Both the position numbers and the translations under genes were made by a program. Positions 7,746 through 17,029 of a stretch of DNA of 35,003 bases are shown one piece after another. Position 1 is the stretch's first letter. Each line of letters starts with the position of its first letter. The notes under the pieces were generated by a model. It was not told the DNA's origin, did no database searches, and worked only from the letters and a program-made list of their open reading frames with translations. The stretch is taken from contig SKYV01000125.1 in NCBI GenBank assembly GCA_007127745.1, positions 1 through 35,003 on the forward strand, given 5' to 3'. Source of the DNA: Balneolaceae bacterium (GTDB lineage Bacteria > Bacteroidota > Rhodothermia > Balneolales > Balneolaceae).

Positions 7746-8336
7746 ATGATAGGCATCATCAAATATAAGGCCGGAAATCTTGCATCTGTCTCCAACGCAC
7801 TGAACCGCCTCGGGGCCGATTATTTTATTTCCAACGATATTCAGAAATTGGAACAAGCCAAAGCCATTATTTTTCCCGGTGTTGGGCATGCTGCTGCCGC
7901 TATGGACGATTTGCGCAGCAAAGACCTGGACGTTTGGCTGAAAAATACAAAAAAACCGGTTTTGGGAATCTGTCTTGGTATGCAGCTTTTATACGAATCA
8001 TCTGAAGAGGGCGATTCCACCACACTTGGAATTATCCCCGGGCGGCTTAAAAAGTTCGATTCGGCCAAGGCCAAGGTTCCCCATATGGGCTGGAACAAGT
8101 TCAAACCACTGAAAGAGCATCCGATCATCAACGGAATTGGCGATAAGCAGTTTTTGTATTATGTGCACGGCTACTACGCTCCAACCAATGATTATACCCT
8201 GGCCACCTGCCACTACATTCAGGATTTTGCCGCCGTTGTGGCGAAAGATAATTTTATCGGGGTGCAGTTTCACCCCGAAAAATCCGGACAAGTGGGCTCG
8301 CTCCTGCTGCAGAATTTTTTGAGTATGATAAAATAG
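7746..8336 (+). CDS. hisH: imidazole glycerol phosphate synthase, glutaminase subunit (HisH)
   Basis: HisH releases ammonia from glutamine and passes it to HisF. The 196-residue protein is a class I glutamine amidotransferase with the oxyanion loop F-P-G-V-G-H near residue 45, the nucleophile Cys76 in G-I-C-L-G-M-Q, and the His176/Glu178 pair in Q-F-H-P-E-K-S. The ATG at 7746 follows an 88-base gap after hisB. Its partner hisF lies 2.7 kb downstream, beyond hisA and an opposite-strand serpin gene, although the two usually sit close together. Confidence 0.97.
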   Translation: MIGIIKYKAGNLASVSNALNRLGADYFISNDIQKLEQAKAIIFPGVGHAAAAMDDLRSKDLDVWLKNTKKPVLGICLGMQLLYESSEEGDSTTLGIIPGRLKKFDSAKAKVPHMGWNKFKPLKEHPIINGIGDKQFLYYVHGYYAPTNDYTLATCHYIQDFAAVVAKDNFIGVQFHPEKSGQVGSLLLQNFLSMIK

Positions 8337-8470
8337 CCACGCACAGTCTTCTCATTATAGACTTCCTCCTTTCGAACAGAAATAAATCTTATCTTGGGGA
8401 TTCATTATTCGAATGTAAGTTTCCCAAGAGGATTCTTCGTGGGATTGATTTAATATTTGGGGAAAGAGTC

Positions 8471-8613
8471 TGAGGCTGTCCAAAAAGGGCGTCATCCCGT
8501 ACCCGATACGGGATCTCCTCTCTTTGATAAAAGCAGGAGATGCCGGATCAAAGTCCGGCATGACCTTATCGAAATTGAATAATCTTATTGAGCGCCCTCT
8601 TTGGACAGCCTCA
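8471..8613. mobile_element. MITE-like element with 21-bp terminal inverted repeats
   Basis: A 143-base segment begins at 8471 with TGAGGCTGTCCAAAAAGGGC and ends at 8613 with its reverse complement, 20 of the 21 terminal bases matching. Inside are two further palindromes: TCCCGTacccgatACGGGA near 8495-8513, and GATGCCGGA...TCCGGCATG near 8537-8563. It has no coding capacity. Such a layout is typical of a non-autonomous transposable element or a large interspersed repeat. No clear target-site duplication is visible. It sits between hisH and hisA and could act on transcript structure. Confidence 0.7.
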
Positions 8614-8713
8614 CTTGTTTAGTTGTCAAATTTTAAGATTCTATATCGCCCACAGGGATGCCAATGTGAACTCACCTTATCTAACCGAAGTATTTAAAAC
8701 TCAAAGAAAATTT

Positions 8714-9430
8714 ATGAAAATCATCCCCGCCATCGACCTTCTTGACGGCCAGGCTGTGCGCCTGCAAAAAGGCGATTATGAAAAGAAAACCATTTACAAT
8801 CACAATCCGCTTGATGAAGCCCGGAAATTTAAGACGGCCGGATTTTCTCACATTCACATCGTAGACCTGAACGGAGCAAAGAGTGGACAATTTGAGAATC
8901 TCCCCATCATTAAAAATATTATTTCTGAACTTGGCCTTTCTGTACAAACCGGCGGCGGTGTTCGATCTTTAGAAGATATTCAGCTGCTGATTGATGCCGG
9001 CCTCAGCGGAGTGATCTGTTCCTCCATGGCCGTAAAAAAACCGAACGAGTGGATGGAAGTAGTAAAACAATATCCCGAAAAGATGATTCTCGGGTTAGAC
9101 CTGAAAGACGGCAAAATGGCCTATGGCGGCTGGCTGGAAACGTCGGATGAGCCTGTTGAGCATTTCCTTAACCCGATGATTGAAGTGGGTTTGCAAACTG
9201 TTTTAAGCACCGATATCTCGCGTGACGGCATGCTGAGCGGCCCGAATGTGAAGATGTACAATGATTTGCAAAAACGGTTTCCGCAGCTCAATTGGATTGC
9301 CTCAGGTGGTGTTGCCGGGCTGGATGATCTCGTCACTTTACAGAGCCACAAACTATTTGGAGTGGTGGTAGGCAAGGCGTATTACGAGGGGCACATCCGG
9401 CTGGATGAGATGGCAGGGTTAAACCGGTGA
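8714..9430 (+). CDS. hisA: phosphoribosylformimino-AICAR-phosphate isomerase (HisA)
   Basis: HisA is the TIM-barrel isomerase converting ProFAR to PRFAR. The frame is open upstream to 8588, but homology starts at M-K-I-I-P-A-I-D-L, so the ATG at 8714 (238 residues) is chosen; the upstream part overlaps the repeat element. The catalytic aspartates are Asp8 in A-I-D-L and Asp167 in S-T-D-I-S-R-D-G. Phosphate-binding loops are Q-T-G-G-G-V-R at 78-84 and A-S-G-G-V-A near 208. Trp140 in Y-G-G-W is typical of HisA and absent from HisF. It is the last gene before the his locus is interrupted. Confidence 0.96.
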   Translation: MKIIPAIDLLDGQAVRLQKGDYEKKTIYNHNPLDEARKFKTAGFSHIHIVDLNGAKSGQFENLPIIKNIISELGLSVQTGGGVRSLEDIQLLIDAGLSGVICSSMAVKKPNEWMEVVKQYPEKMILGLDLKDGKMAYGGWLETSDEPVEHFLNPMIEVGLQTVLSTDISRDGMLSGPNVKMYNDLQKRFPQLNWIASGGVAGLDDLVTLQSHKLFGVVVGKAYYEGHIRLDEMAGLNR

Positions 9431-9545
9431 CAGTGACATTACAATTTTGAATTCATTATCCAGATAAGGAAAAATAGCTGCGGAACACGGATTAACACAG
9501 AAGTTTTACTCCGGGCATTACCATCATTCTGCGGCTATTATCCTA

Positions 9546-10823
9546 TTATAACGGATTTTTCACCTTGCCCATAAACAGGTTGGTGCCGCTTTCCCGCTCG
9601 TGGATGATGAATGCAAACGGACGATCAACGATGATGGAGGGCGGCATGGATGTAATACCAATTCCCACACTGGTTACGGCAGCCGCTTCGGTTCCCTCCT
9701 CATCAACCCGGATAAATGTTTTGTGTTTCACTTCACTGATAAACAGGTTTTGAGGCGAAACATCAGCAATGCCGGTAAAGTCCGCCTCCCATTCATCAAA
9801 AGCCAGTTCCATCCCCATCGCTTTCAGGATCTCGTTGTACTCAATTTCGTATTCGAGTTCAAATTTTGGAAGCTGTAAAATTACATCCCTGGAGCCCACT
9901 GAAAGGTTCGCCCGCCAGTTGTTCAAATTTTCCGCTGAAAGGCTCTCTTCAACAAATCGGTCGATTGGCATTTCGGGATCGTTCGGCATCAGCACGGTCA
10001 TGGAAAAGAGGCTGTCTCCGTAGGGAAGTTCAATCATCTGGACTTCATCCGAAAAATAGGTGGCAAAACGGCTTTCCTGGCGCATCATATCCACCTGAAC
10101 AGAACTGCCGTCCTCAAGCCGGAAGTCGCCGGGGCGGGTGTCGTCGGTGTCAAACGGCCGCAGCCAGTCACCTTTAAAATAGAGTGCGTTAATCAGGTAC
10201 ATCACCATATCATCGGGAATTTCGTCGATGATCGTTTCAATGAGGCCTTCGGTATTTTCCCTGACCCAATCGTTGATAATATCTACCGATGCGGGGTCAG
10301 CAAAATTGAGTTCTTGTACTTTTGCACCGTAGTATTCAGTCAGACGTTCCAGGAAATCTTCTTTTACAGGCAGGCTCAATCTATGCCAAACAGAATTGGC
10401 AATTTGCAGGGTAACTTTCGGGTCAAGTTCTATCAGCAATTCGATTAGTGACTTAAATGCCTCATTGATCTCTTTCTTCCCCATCGCATGCAGATGCAGC
10501 ACGTCTCTCATCTCCTCGTAGGTTTCTTCTTCGGCACCATTCATTGCCATCGACAGGGCCATGGAAATGCTGAGGGGTGAAATAATCACATTCTCCTCAT
10601 CATCAAATGCCACCGTATTTCTGAAAATTTCGTAACTGAATGCCTGATCGGCTTCAATCAGCATTTTTTCAGTTGCTGTCAGTTCTCGCGGGAGTTCTGC
10701 AATCGGGTCATCTGTACCTGTTACAGAGTCATCACAGGAGTTGAACATCAGCAGGACAATTAATACAATAGTCATTGGTGTAAATACATTCATCAGTAAT
10801 TTATTTGATTTTAGATTCTTCAT
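9546..10823 (-). CDS. serpin-family protease inhibitor, lipoprotein
   Basis: The 425-residue protein starts at the ATG at 10823. A membrane-spanning signal leads to F-N-S-C, with the probable lipidated Cys at 30. The remainder is a full serpin: N-V-I-I-S-P-L-S-I-S at 78-87, N-A-L-Y-F-K-G-D-W at 212-220, and the C-terminal D-R-P-F-A-F-I-I near 400. The hinge E-E-G-T-E-A-A-A-V-T (375-384) has the small residues of inhibitory serpins. Counted against alpha-1-antitrypsin at equal loop length, P1-P1' is Thr391-Ser392. Periplasmic or outer-surface protease inhibition is inferred. It lies on the opposite strand between hisA and hisF, converging with hisA and diverging from hisF. Confidence 0.92.
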   Translation of the reverse strand: MKNLKSNKLLMNVFTPMTIVLIVLLMFNSCDDSVTGTDDPIAELPRELTATEKMLIEADQAFSYEIFRNTVAFDDEENVIISPLSISMALSMAMNGAEEETYEEMRDVLHLHAMGKKEINEAFKSLIELLIELDPKVTLQIANSVWHRLSLPVKEDFLERLTEYYGAKVQELNFADPASVDIINDWVRENTEGLIETIIDEIPDDMVMYLINALYFKGDWLRPFDTDDTRPGDFRLEDGSSVQVDMMRQESRFATYFSDEVQMIELPYGDSLFSMTVLMPNDPEMPIDRFVEESLSAENLNNWRANLSVGSRDVILQLPKFELEYEIEYNEILKAMGMELAFDEWEADFTGIADVSPQNLFISEVKHKTFIRVDEEGTEAAAVTSVGIGITSMPPSIIVDRPFAFIIHERESGTNLFMGKVKNPL

Positions 10824-10994
10824 ATACGGATAATTTGGTTTCCCTTTTTTACCTGATACACATCAAAAAGTTCGGACACCTATCCAATAAGATTTTTTTT
10901 TGCAATTAACTCATAAAAATATTCGTAAACTCCTTCTGTAAAGCTTCCCATATTTAAAAAATATTCTGTTATCTTTCAGGCTTAACATTTTTCT

Positions 10995-11750
10995 ATGCTT
11001 ACAAAAAGAATTATACCATGTCTCGACATTAAAGACGGCCGCACCGTAAAAGGGGTGAACTTTGTCGGCCTCCGGGATGCCGGAGATCCTGTTGAACTGG
11101 CCCAGCGATACACCACCGAAGGCGCCGATGAACTGGTATTTCTCGACATCACCGCTACAAAGGAGAAACGCAAGACACTGGTGAAACTTGTTGAAGACAT
11201 TGCAAAACACATCAACATACCCTTTACGGTTGGCGGTGGCATTACATCCGTTGATGAGATTGCAGATATTTTAAGAGCCGGAGCCGATAAAGTATCGCTG
11301 AACAGCTCGATTGTTCGCAATCCTGAACTATTGACACTCGCCTCGGATGCATTCGGCTCTCAGGCCATCGTGGCTGCCGTGGATGCCAAACGCAAGGGAA
11401 ATTCCTGGGAAGTGTATGTAAAGGGTGGCTCTGAACCCACAGGTATCGATGCCCTTGAATGGATGATGGGAACCGAGAAACTGGGAGCCGGCGAAATTCT
11501 ATTAACCAGTATGGACCGAGATGGCACAAAAGCCGGTTTTGATCTTGAATTACTAAATAAGGCTAACAGCATTGTAACCATCCCCGTCATAGCAAGCGGT
11601 GGTGCCGGAACCATTCAACACTGCTGTGATGCCGTACTGCAGGGACATGCTGATGCCGTACTTGCTGCCAGTATTTTCCACTTCAGAGAAATTGAAATTG
11701 CTGATCTGAAAAAAGAGATGGCTCGCGAAGGCATCAGCGTAAGAATGTAA
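10995..11750 (+). CDS. hisF: imidazole glycerol phosphate synthase, cyclase subunit (HisF)
   Basis: HisF uses ammonia from HisH to cyclise PRFAR into IGP and AICAR. The 251-residue TIM barrel starts [12 protein letters not shown] with catalytic Asp11. The second catalytic Asp130 is in A-A-V-D-A-K, and the phosphate-binding loops are V-G-G-G-I near 79-83 and A-S-G-G-A-G near 200. Because the upstream serpin gene runs the other way, hisF and hisE cannot be read from the hisG promoter without crossing it, so a promoter between 10824 and 10994 is expected. I see no convincing one; a TATCTTTC at about 10970 is a weak -7 candidate. Confidence 0.97.
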   Translation: MLTKRIIPCLDIKDGRTVKGVNFVGLRDAGDPVELAQRYTTEGADELVFLDITATKEKRKTLVKLVEDIAKHINIPFTVGGGITSVDEIADILRAGADKVSLNSSIVRNPELLTLASDAFGSQAIVAAVDAKRKGNSWEVYVKGGSEPTGIDALEWMMGTEKLGAGEILLTSMDRDGTKAGFDLELLNKANSIVTIPVIASGGAGTIQHCCDAVLQGHADAVLAASIFHFREIEIADLKKEMAREGISVRM

Positions 11751-11767
11751 ACAACGACCAATACAAA

Positions 11768-12064
11768 ATGGCCAAAAAAGAAATTGAATTTTTATACGAT
11801 CTGGAAAGATTGTTAATCAGCCGTCGGAATGAAATGCCGGCCGGCTCCTATACTACAAAACTGTTTGAAGAGGGAATTGACAAAATTGTCCAAAAACTGG
11901 GTGAAGAAGCTGTGGAAACGATTATCGCCTCAAAAAACAGTGACCGCTCAGAAGTAATTTATGAATCTGCCGACCTGCTTTACCACCTGCTCGTGCTTCT
12001 TGCAGAAAAAGAAATCCCGCTTGATGATGTTATCCGGGAATTGAAGAAACGGTGGAAAAAGTAG
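11768..12064 (+). CDS. hisE: phosphoribosyl-ATP pyrophosphatase (HisE), standalone
   Basis: HisE hydrolyses phosphoribosyl-ATP to phosphoribosyl-AMP, the second step of the pathway. The 98-residue MazG-like helical protein shows F-L-Y-D-L-E-R-L-L near the N-terminus, G-S-Y-T-T-K-L-F near 26-33, and the signature K-L-G-E-E-A-V-E-T-I-I-A followed by E-S-A-D-L-L-Y-H-L. In many Bacteroidota this domain is the C-terminal half of a HisIE fusion. Here the protein begins just where HisE begins and no HisI domain precedes it. It lies 17 bases after hisF and is surely co-transcribed with it. Confidence 0.95.
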   Translation: MAKKEIEFLYDLERLLISRRNEMPAGSYTTKLFEEGIDKIVQKLGEEAVETIIASKNSDRSEVIYESADLLYHLLVLLAEKEIPLDDVIRELKKRWKK

Positions 12065-12150
12065 CAGTTTGCCCGGAAAGCGAGATAATTTTTGAATATC
12101 TGGGAGAAAGCTGCATATAATTCCTCCCGTAAATAAGTCTATTCAGGAAA

Positions 12151-12214
12151 GTTAACAGTTGGCAAGTTTGTCAACTGTTAACCAACATTTGGCACAAACG
12201 GGACGTTTGCGCCA
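12151..12214. repeat. two adjacent hairpins in the hisE/abgT convergent gap
   Basis: GTTAACAGTTG (12151-12161) pairs perfectly with CAACTGTTAAC (12172-12182). Directly after it, TGGCACAAACG (12190-12200) pairs with CGTTTGCGCCA (12204-12214) with one mismatch. Neither is followed by a T run on the plus strand. They lie between two convergent genes, so a bidirectional transcription stop or an interspersed palindromic repeat are both possible. The rest of 12065-12265 holds nothing else I can recognise. Confidence 0.55.
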
Positions 12215-12265
12215 TCACATCAAAACCTAACTTCTCAAGACTCACGACTAAAAAACTAAAACCTA

Positions 12266-13861
12266 TCAAGGCGCCGGATATACGTAATAAGCCTCAAAAC
12301 TCAGCGGAATTCCGATAGCCCAGTATACCAGCAGGAATATTGTCCACGTAATCAGGAAAATGATAGAGTACGGTATCATCATGGATATCAGGGTACCGAT
12401 GCCTGTATTTTTCACATATCGCTGGCAGAACACTACCACCAACGGGAAGTACGGCAACAACGGTGTGATGATATTAGACACTGAATCCCCTACGCGGTAA
12501 GCAGCCTGGGTTAAATCCGGAGAGATGCCAAGCTGCATCAGCATCGGTACAAAAATCGGGGCAATCAGCGCCCATTTTGCCGATGCCGAGCCCACCAGAA
12601 TATTGACAAGCGCACTTAAAAGAATAATGCCCACAATAGTTACCTGACCCGGCATGGCCAAAGCCTGCAACCCTTGGGCACCTTTCAGAGCCACCAACAA
12701 TCCAATGTTCGACTGGTTAAAAGCATCGATAAAGAGTGCACAGAAAAAGGCCATTACAATGTAGTAGCCCATGCTCTCCATCGACTTGGTCATGTTGTCG
12801 ATCATATCTTTTGAGCTTTTGTACCTGCCCGAGGCATATCCGTAAACCACACCGGGGATCAGCAACAGTACAAAGATCAGCGGTACAATTGCCTGCATCA
12901 GAGGTGCTTCGAAAGAAACAAGAGTCTGCACTTCGGGGTCCATCATGTCGGGGCCTCGCAGGGCAGAGTTTTCAGGAATAGCCCAGACAATCAACCCAAT
13001 TATTCCCAGCACCATTGCACCCAGACCGTACCAGAATGCACGGCTCTCTTTGGGGGTAACCGTTTCCATCTTGGGCATTTCGTCTTTATCCCCATCTACT
13101 TCAATACCCTGCAGGCGGGGTTCTACAATTTTATCGGTTACATACCATCCCACAAAAACAATCAGTAAGCACGAAGCAGAAGTAAAGTACCAGTTGTTGA
13201 TGGGGTTCAGCGATATTTCCGGATCGAGAATTCTTGCCGCTTCAAGCGTAAAACTCATCAAAAGCGGATCGATGGCCGAGGGTATGAAGTTGGCTGAAAA
13301 CCCACCACTGACACCAGCAAAAGCTGCTGCAATCCCGGCAAGCGGATGCCTCCCGGCCGCATAAAAAATCACCCCACCGAGCGGTATCACCAACACATAA
13401 CCTGCATCAGCGGCAGTGTGGCTTACAATGGCAATCAAAATCAACATTGGGGTAAGAAGAGATGGCGGTGTTTTGCCCAAAAGTTTTTTTAGCCCGGCAT
13501 CTATCCAGCCCGAATGCTCGGCCACACCCACCCCCAGCATAGCTACCAGCACAATTCCCAGCGGGGCAAACAACACAAAGGTGTTTACCATGTTGGCAAG
13601 AAAATTGGCAAGGTTTTCTCCCGTGAGCATATTATTTACCACCAATTCATCACCCGTTCTGGGATGAACCTCCCCAAAATCGAAGGGTGAGAGAATTGCC
13701 GACAATACCCACACAATCACCAGCAAAATAAAGAAGAGCATGGCGGGATCGGGGAGTTTGTTGCCAGCCTTTTCGATGAAGTTTAGAAATTTGTCAAACA
13801 TGGTGCCTCTGTCTTCCGACGACGGAGGCGCACTTTCAGGTTCTTTTTTCTCTTCGGCCAC
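12266..13861 (-). CDS. AbgT-family transporter
   Basis: This 531-residue integral membrane protein starts at the ATG at 13861. After a charged, soluble N-terminus it has about ten or more hydrophobic segments. Family hallmarks include N-K-L-P-D-P-A-M-L-F near residue 36, A-D-A-G-Y-V-L-V-I-P-L near 150, G-G-F-S-A-N-F-I-P-S-A-I-D near 185, and a late stretch with G-S-A-S-A-K-W-A and G-D-S-V-S-N-I-I-T-P. The founding member takes up p-aminobenzoyl-glutamate, while other family members export sulfonamides. Which applies here cannot be read from sequence. It is alone, convergent with hisE and divergent from ppc. Confidence 0.93.
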   Translation of the reverse strand: MAEEKKEPESAPPSSEDRGTMFDKFLNFIEKAGNKLPDPAMLFFILLVIVWVLSAILSPFDFGEVHPRTGDELVVNNMLTGENLANFLANMVNTFVLFAPLGIVLVAMLGVGVAEHSGWIDAGLKKLLGKTPPSLLTPMLILIAIVSHTAADAGYVLVIPLGGVIFYAAGRHPLAGIAAAFAGVSGGFSANFIPSAIDPLLMSFTLEAARILDPEISLNPINNWYFTSASCLLIVFVGWYVTDKIVEPRLQGIEVDGDKDEMPKMETVTPKESRAFWYGLGAMVLGIIGLIVWAIPENSALRGPDMMDPEVQTLVSFEAPLMQAIVPLIFVLLLIPGVVYGYASGRYKSSKDMIDNMTKSMESMGYYIVMAFFCALFIDAFNQSNIGLLVALKGAQGLQALAMPGQVTIVGIILLSALVNILVGSASAKWALIAPIFVPMLMQLGISPDLTQAAYRVGDSVSNIITPLLPYFPLVVVFCQRYVKNTGIGTLISMMIPYSIIFLITWTIFLLVYWAIGIPLSFEAYYVYPAP

Positions 13862-14239
13862 TGTAGAGCAGTTTAGTTAGAAATTTAAAGATTCATCGTG
13901 CGTTCAGCAGGTTGCTTTTAATCGACCTGTCAGAGTTCCAAATCTCATAACAGCGTCGGCCGGTAAGACGCTGACAAAATCCAAAAACCCGCCGGATGCT
14001 GTCAGGCCAACAAATCTTGGTCAACCATTAAACGCTTAATTACAAGTTTGAAAAATAAGGTATTTGGAACTGTTTGCAAGTAAAAAATGGAGCATAGAAA
14101 AAGAATTTCAAAAAATCAGATAAATCTGATTGACATCCTCAAAAACCCTCGCGGGTTAACTTTCTGAAATACCGGCCATGATATGCGAACTATCCACTGT
14201 ATTTATTATATTTTTTAAAATGAACTAATTTTGATATTT
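13862..14239. other. non-coding gap between abgT-type gene and ppc (divergent promoters expected)
   Basis: No credible gene is seen. Two small hairpins are present: CAGCGTC (13951-13957) with GACGCTG (13967-13973), and AATCAGA (14114-14120) with TCTGATT (14125-14131). Both flanking genes start here, so promoters for both must lie within it. No element matches a -33/-7 consensus well enough to mark. The AT-rich 40 bases before ppc would suit an S1-assisted, Shine-Dalgarno-free start. Confidence 0.5.
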
Positions 14240-17029
14240 ATGTATTTTAGCACAACAGACGACAGTATAGAACTTGGTAAAATCAGAGACGATCTTGAGT
14301 TTTTGCATCACTGTTTTGTAACCATGCTCCGGGAATCAGGTGAAAGTGATGTAGCCGATTTTATCAATAAGGGCGACTTTAAGGCAGCAGACTCTGGAAA
14401 AATAAGCAAGGCTTTTTCTCTATATTTTCAATTGACTACTATTGTTGAAGAAAATGCAGCCGTTCAACTTCGCAGAAAACTTGAAAATGAGCATGGCCTG
14501 CATCGCATTTCGGGACTTTGGGGGCGTACACTGAAAGATTTGAAAGAAAGCGGAGTAGAAGAAAGTGAGATCGCGGCGTTGCTTCCTAATACCCGAATCG
14601 AACCGGTTTTTACAGCTCATCCTACAGAATCAAAACGATCCACAGTTATTGACCAGCTCCGCTCCATCTATTTGCTGATGGTAAAAAGAGAAAACCAGGT
14701 GTGGACAGAAAACGAGCTACAGGAAATTGAGCATGAAATTATAGCTGCCATGCAGCGCTTGTGGCATACCGGCCAGGTTTTTTTGCAAAAACCTAAAATT
14801 GAAGACGAGCGCAGAAATGTTCTCCACTACCTGAAAAATGTATTTCCAAATGTTCTGCATCTTCTCGACCATCGCCTGCGCAATGCATGGGAAAAGACCG
14901 GGTTCAATCCGGAGCTGCTCCGTTCAAGATCTTCTTTGCCGGCCGTACAATTTGGAAACTGGGTTGGCGGAGACCGGGACGGACATCCATTTGTTACCGA
15001 TCGTGTTACATCGGAAACCCTCCTCGAATTCAGAAAAGAGGCATTGCTGCTGTTGCATGAACAATTATCAAAGTTGGCTCAAAAACTCAGTATTTCAATC
15101 CATGAAGTTTCGCCACCCGATGCCATTCAGAAACGAATCAGGCAGATGGCCGAACGGTGTGGAACAGAATCCGCAACGGCTTTGGAACGTAACCCGGATG
15201 AACCGTGGCGGCAATACCTCAATTTAATGCAGCTTCTTCTTCCTCTCGATAACAATGGCAAGCCGCTGCTGAATCCTGATCCCGAGCGTTATTATCGGGA
15301 TGAAATGGAACTTTTAAAAGACCTTGACCTGCTCACAACATCCCTCCATTCCATTAATGCATCGCGCATTGTAATGGCCGATGTTGAACCGGTAGCCCGA
15401 ATGGCTGAAACTTTCGGTTTTCATCTTGCATCCCTGGATATCCGCCAAAACAGCCGTTTCCATGATCAGGCACTTTCCCAGCTATTGAAGGCAGCCGGCA
15501 TACCTGATGGCGAAAACTTTGCAGAATGGCCCGAAAAGAAACGTGTTGAATTTTTAAACCGTGAATTGGAAATGCCCCGGCCATTTGTGCACAACCGCTT
15601 TGGTTTGGGTGAAGAATCGGATGCCGTTCTTTCCTGCTACCGTGTACTTTATAAATATTTCACTCGGTTTGGCCACAGAGGAATCGGTTCACTGATTGTC
15701 AGTATGACCCGAAACCTGAGTGATCTGCTGGTAGTTTATGTTCTGTGCAGAGAAGCAGGCCTGGCAACCATCACAGATAAGGGATTGGTTTGCAATTTTC
15801 CCGTGGTTCCACTTCTCGAAACTATCGAAGATCTGGAAAAAGGGCCCGATATTCTTGACGCTTTTCTGTCTCATCCCGTAACGGTTCGTACGCTTAAGTA
15901 CCGGGCCGAACTGGAAAAAAGAGAGCCGACTCAACAGGTGATGATCGGCTACAGTGACAGTAACAAAGACGGCGGTATACTGGCAAGCCTTTGGAGTCTG
16001 CATTATGCCCAGCGCAAACTCAGCGAAACCGGTAAAAACCATAATATTAAAATCCGGTTTTTCCATGGCCGCGGGGGTACCATCAGCCGCGGAGCCGGGC
16101 CTACACACAGATTTATCGCAGGCTTGCCTCCTTCTGCCATTCAGGGAGACCTCCGGCTAACCGAACAGGGAGAAGTGATATCTCAAAAATATGCCAACCG
16201 AATCACAGCACTTTATAATCTTGAGCTGCTTCAAGCCGGAACAGCCGGATTAACTCTCGGTGTGTTTGACAAGACCAACATCAGAAAAACAAAAGCCGGT
16301 GATGAGAGCGCTCAAACAGATCAAAAGCTTGAAGAAATTATAAACCGGCTTTACGACTACAGCCTTGAAAGTTATCAGAAACTGGTTCAATCTGAAGATT
16401 TTGTTCGATTTTATGCACAAGCCACCCCCATAGATCTTATTGAAATGAGCAGCATCGGATCAAGGCCGGCAAGGCGTACAGGTAAAAGAACATTTCAGGA
16501 TTTACGCGCAATACCCTGGGTTTTTAGCTGGAGCCAGGCTCGTTTTTTCCTTACCGGCTGGTATGGTGTAGGCGCCGCACTCGAACGGCTTCGCGAGCAG
16601 GATCAGGAATCCTTTGACCTGCTGAGCCGCAATGCCATCGGATATATGCCATTCCGGTACATCATTACAAGTGCTTCATCTGCCATTGCACTGACCGATA
16701 TTGACATCATGAAATCTTACGCTTCTCTTGTGGATGACAATGAACTGGCTGAACACTATCTGAGCCTGATTACGGACGAATTTTATCGAACCAAACAGAT
16801 GCTTGAACTTCTTTACGGCCACAAACTGCGCGACAGACGCCCCCGGTTGTATCAGATGATCGATTTTCGGTCTGAACGCCTGAAACCTTTGCATGAGCTG
16901 CAAATCCGGCAGTTAAAAGAGTGGCGGAGTTTGAAAAAAGACGATAACAATGATCAAACCGCCGAAAAACTGCCGGACATGCTTTTGGTTTTAAATGCAA
17001 TTGCAAGCGGACTGGGAACAACCGGGTAG
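14240..17029 (+). CDS. ppc: phosphoenolpyruvate carboxylase
   Basis: The enzyme adds bicarbonate to PEP to form oxaloacetate, refilling the TCA cycle. I use the ATG at 14240 (929 residues) rather than an in-frame TTG at 14231. Motifs in order are F-T-A-H-P-T-E-S-K-R at 124-133 with catalytic His127, N-W-V-G-G-D-R-D-G-H-P-F, G-Y-S-D-S-N-K-D-G-G, and F-H-G-R-G-G-T-I-S-R-G. Then come G-S-R-P-A-R-R and R-A-I-P-W-V-F-S-W-S-Q. The C-terminus is A-S-G-L-G-T-T-G, whereas most enzymes end (R/Q)-N-T-G, so the penultimate conserved residues differ. It is monocistronic and convergent with ilvD. Confidence 0.96.
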   Translation: MYFSTTDDSIELGKIRDDLEFLHHCFVTMLRESGESDVADFINKGDFKAADSGKISKAFSLYFQLTTIVEENAAVQLRRKLENEHGLHRISGLWGRTLKDLKESGVEESEIAALLPNTRIEPVFTAHPTESKRSTVIDQLRSIYLLMVKRENQVWTENELQEIEHEIIAAMQRLWHTGQVFLQKPKIEDERRNVLHYLKNVFPNVLHLLDHRLRNAWEKTGFNPELLRSRSSLPAVQFGNWVGGDRDGHPFVTDRVTSETLLEFRKEALLLLHEQLSKLAQKLSISIHEVSPPDAIQKRIRQMAERCGTESATALERNPDEPWRQYLNLMQLLLPLDNNGKPLLNPDPERYYRDEMELLKDLDLLTTSLHSINASRIVMADVEPVARMAETFGFHLASLDIRQNSRFHDQALSQLLKAAGIPDGENFAEWPEKKRVEFLNRELEMPRPFVHNRFGLGEESDAVLSCYRVLYKYFTRFGHRGIGSLIVSMTRNLSDLLVVYVLCREAGLATITDKGLVCNFPVVPLLETIEDLEKGPDILDAFLSHPVTVRTLKYRAELEKREPTQQVMIGYSDSNKDGGILASLWSLHYAQRKLSETGKNHNIKIRFFHGRGGTISRGAGPTHRFIAGLPPSAIQGDLRLTEQGEVISQKYANRITALYNLELLQAGTAGLTLGVFDKTNIRKTKAGDESAQTDQKLEEIINRLYDYSLESYQKLVQSEDFVRFYAQATPIDLIEMSSIGSRPARRTGKRTFQDLRAIPWVFSWSQARFFLTGWYGVGAALERLREQDQESFDLLSRNAIGYMPFRYIITSASSAIALTDIDIMKSYASLVDDNELAEHYLSLITDEFYRTKQMLELLYGHKLRDRRPRLYQMIDFRSERLKPLHELQIRQLKEWRSLKKDDNNDQTAEKLPDMLLVLNAIASGLGTTG

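Noticed and set aside
8588-8713. N-terminal extension of HisA
   Set aside because: It overlaps the end of the inverted-repeat element and has no HisA similarity; the family start is the ATG at 8714.
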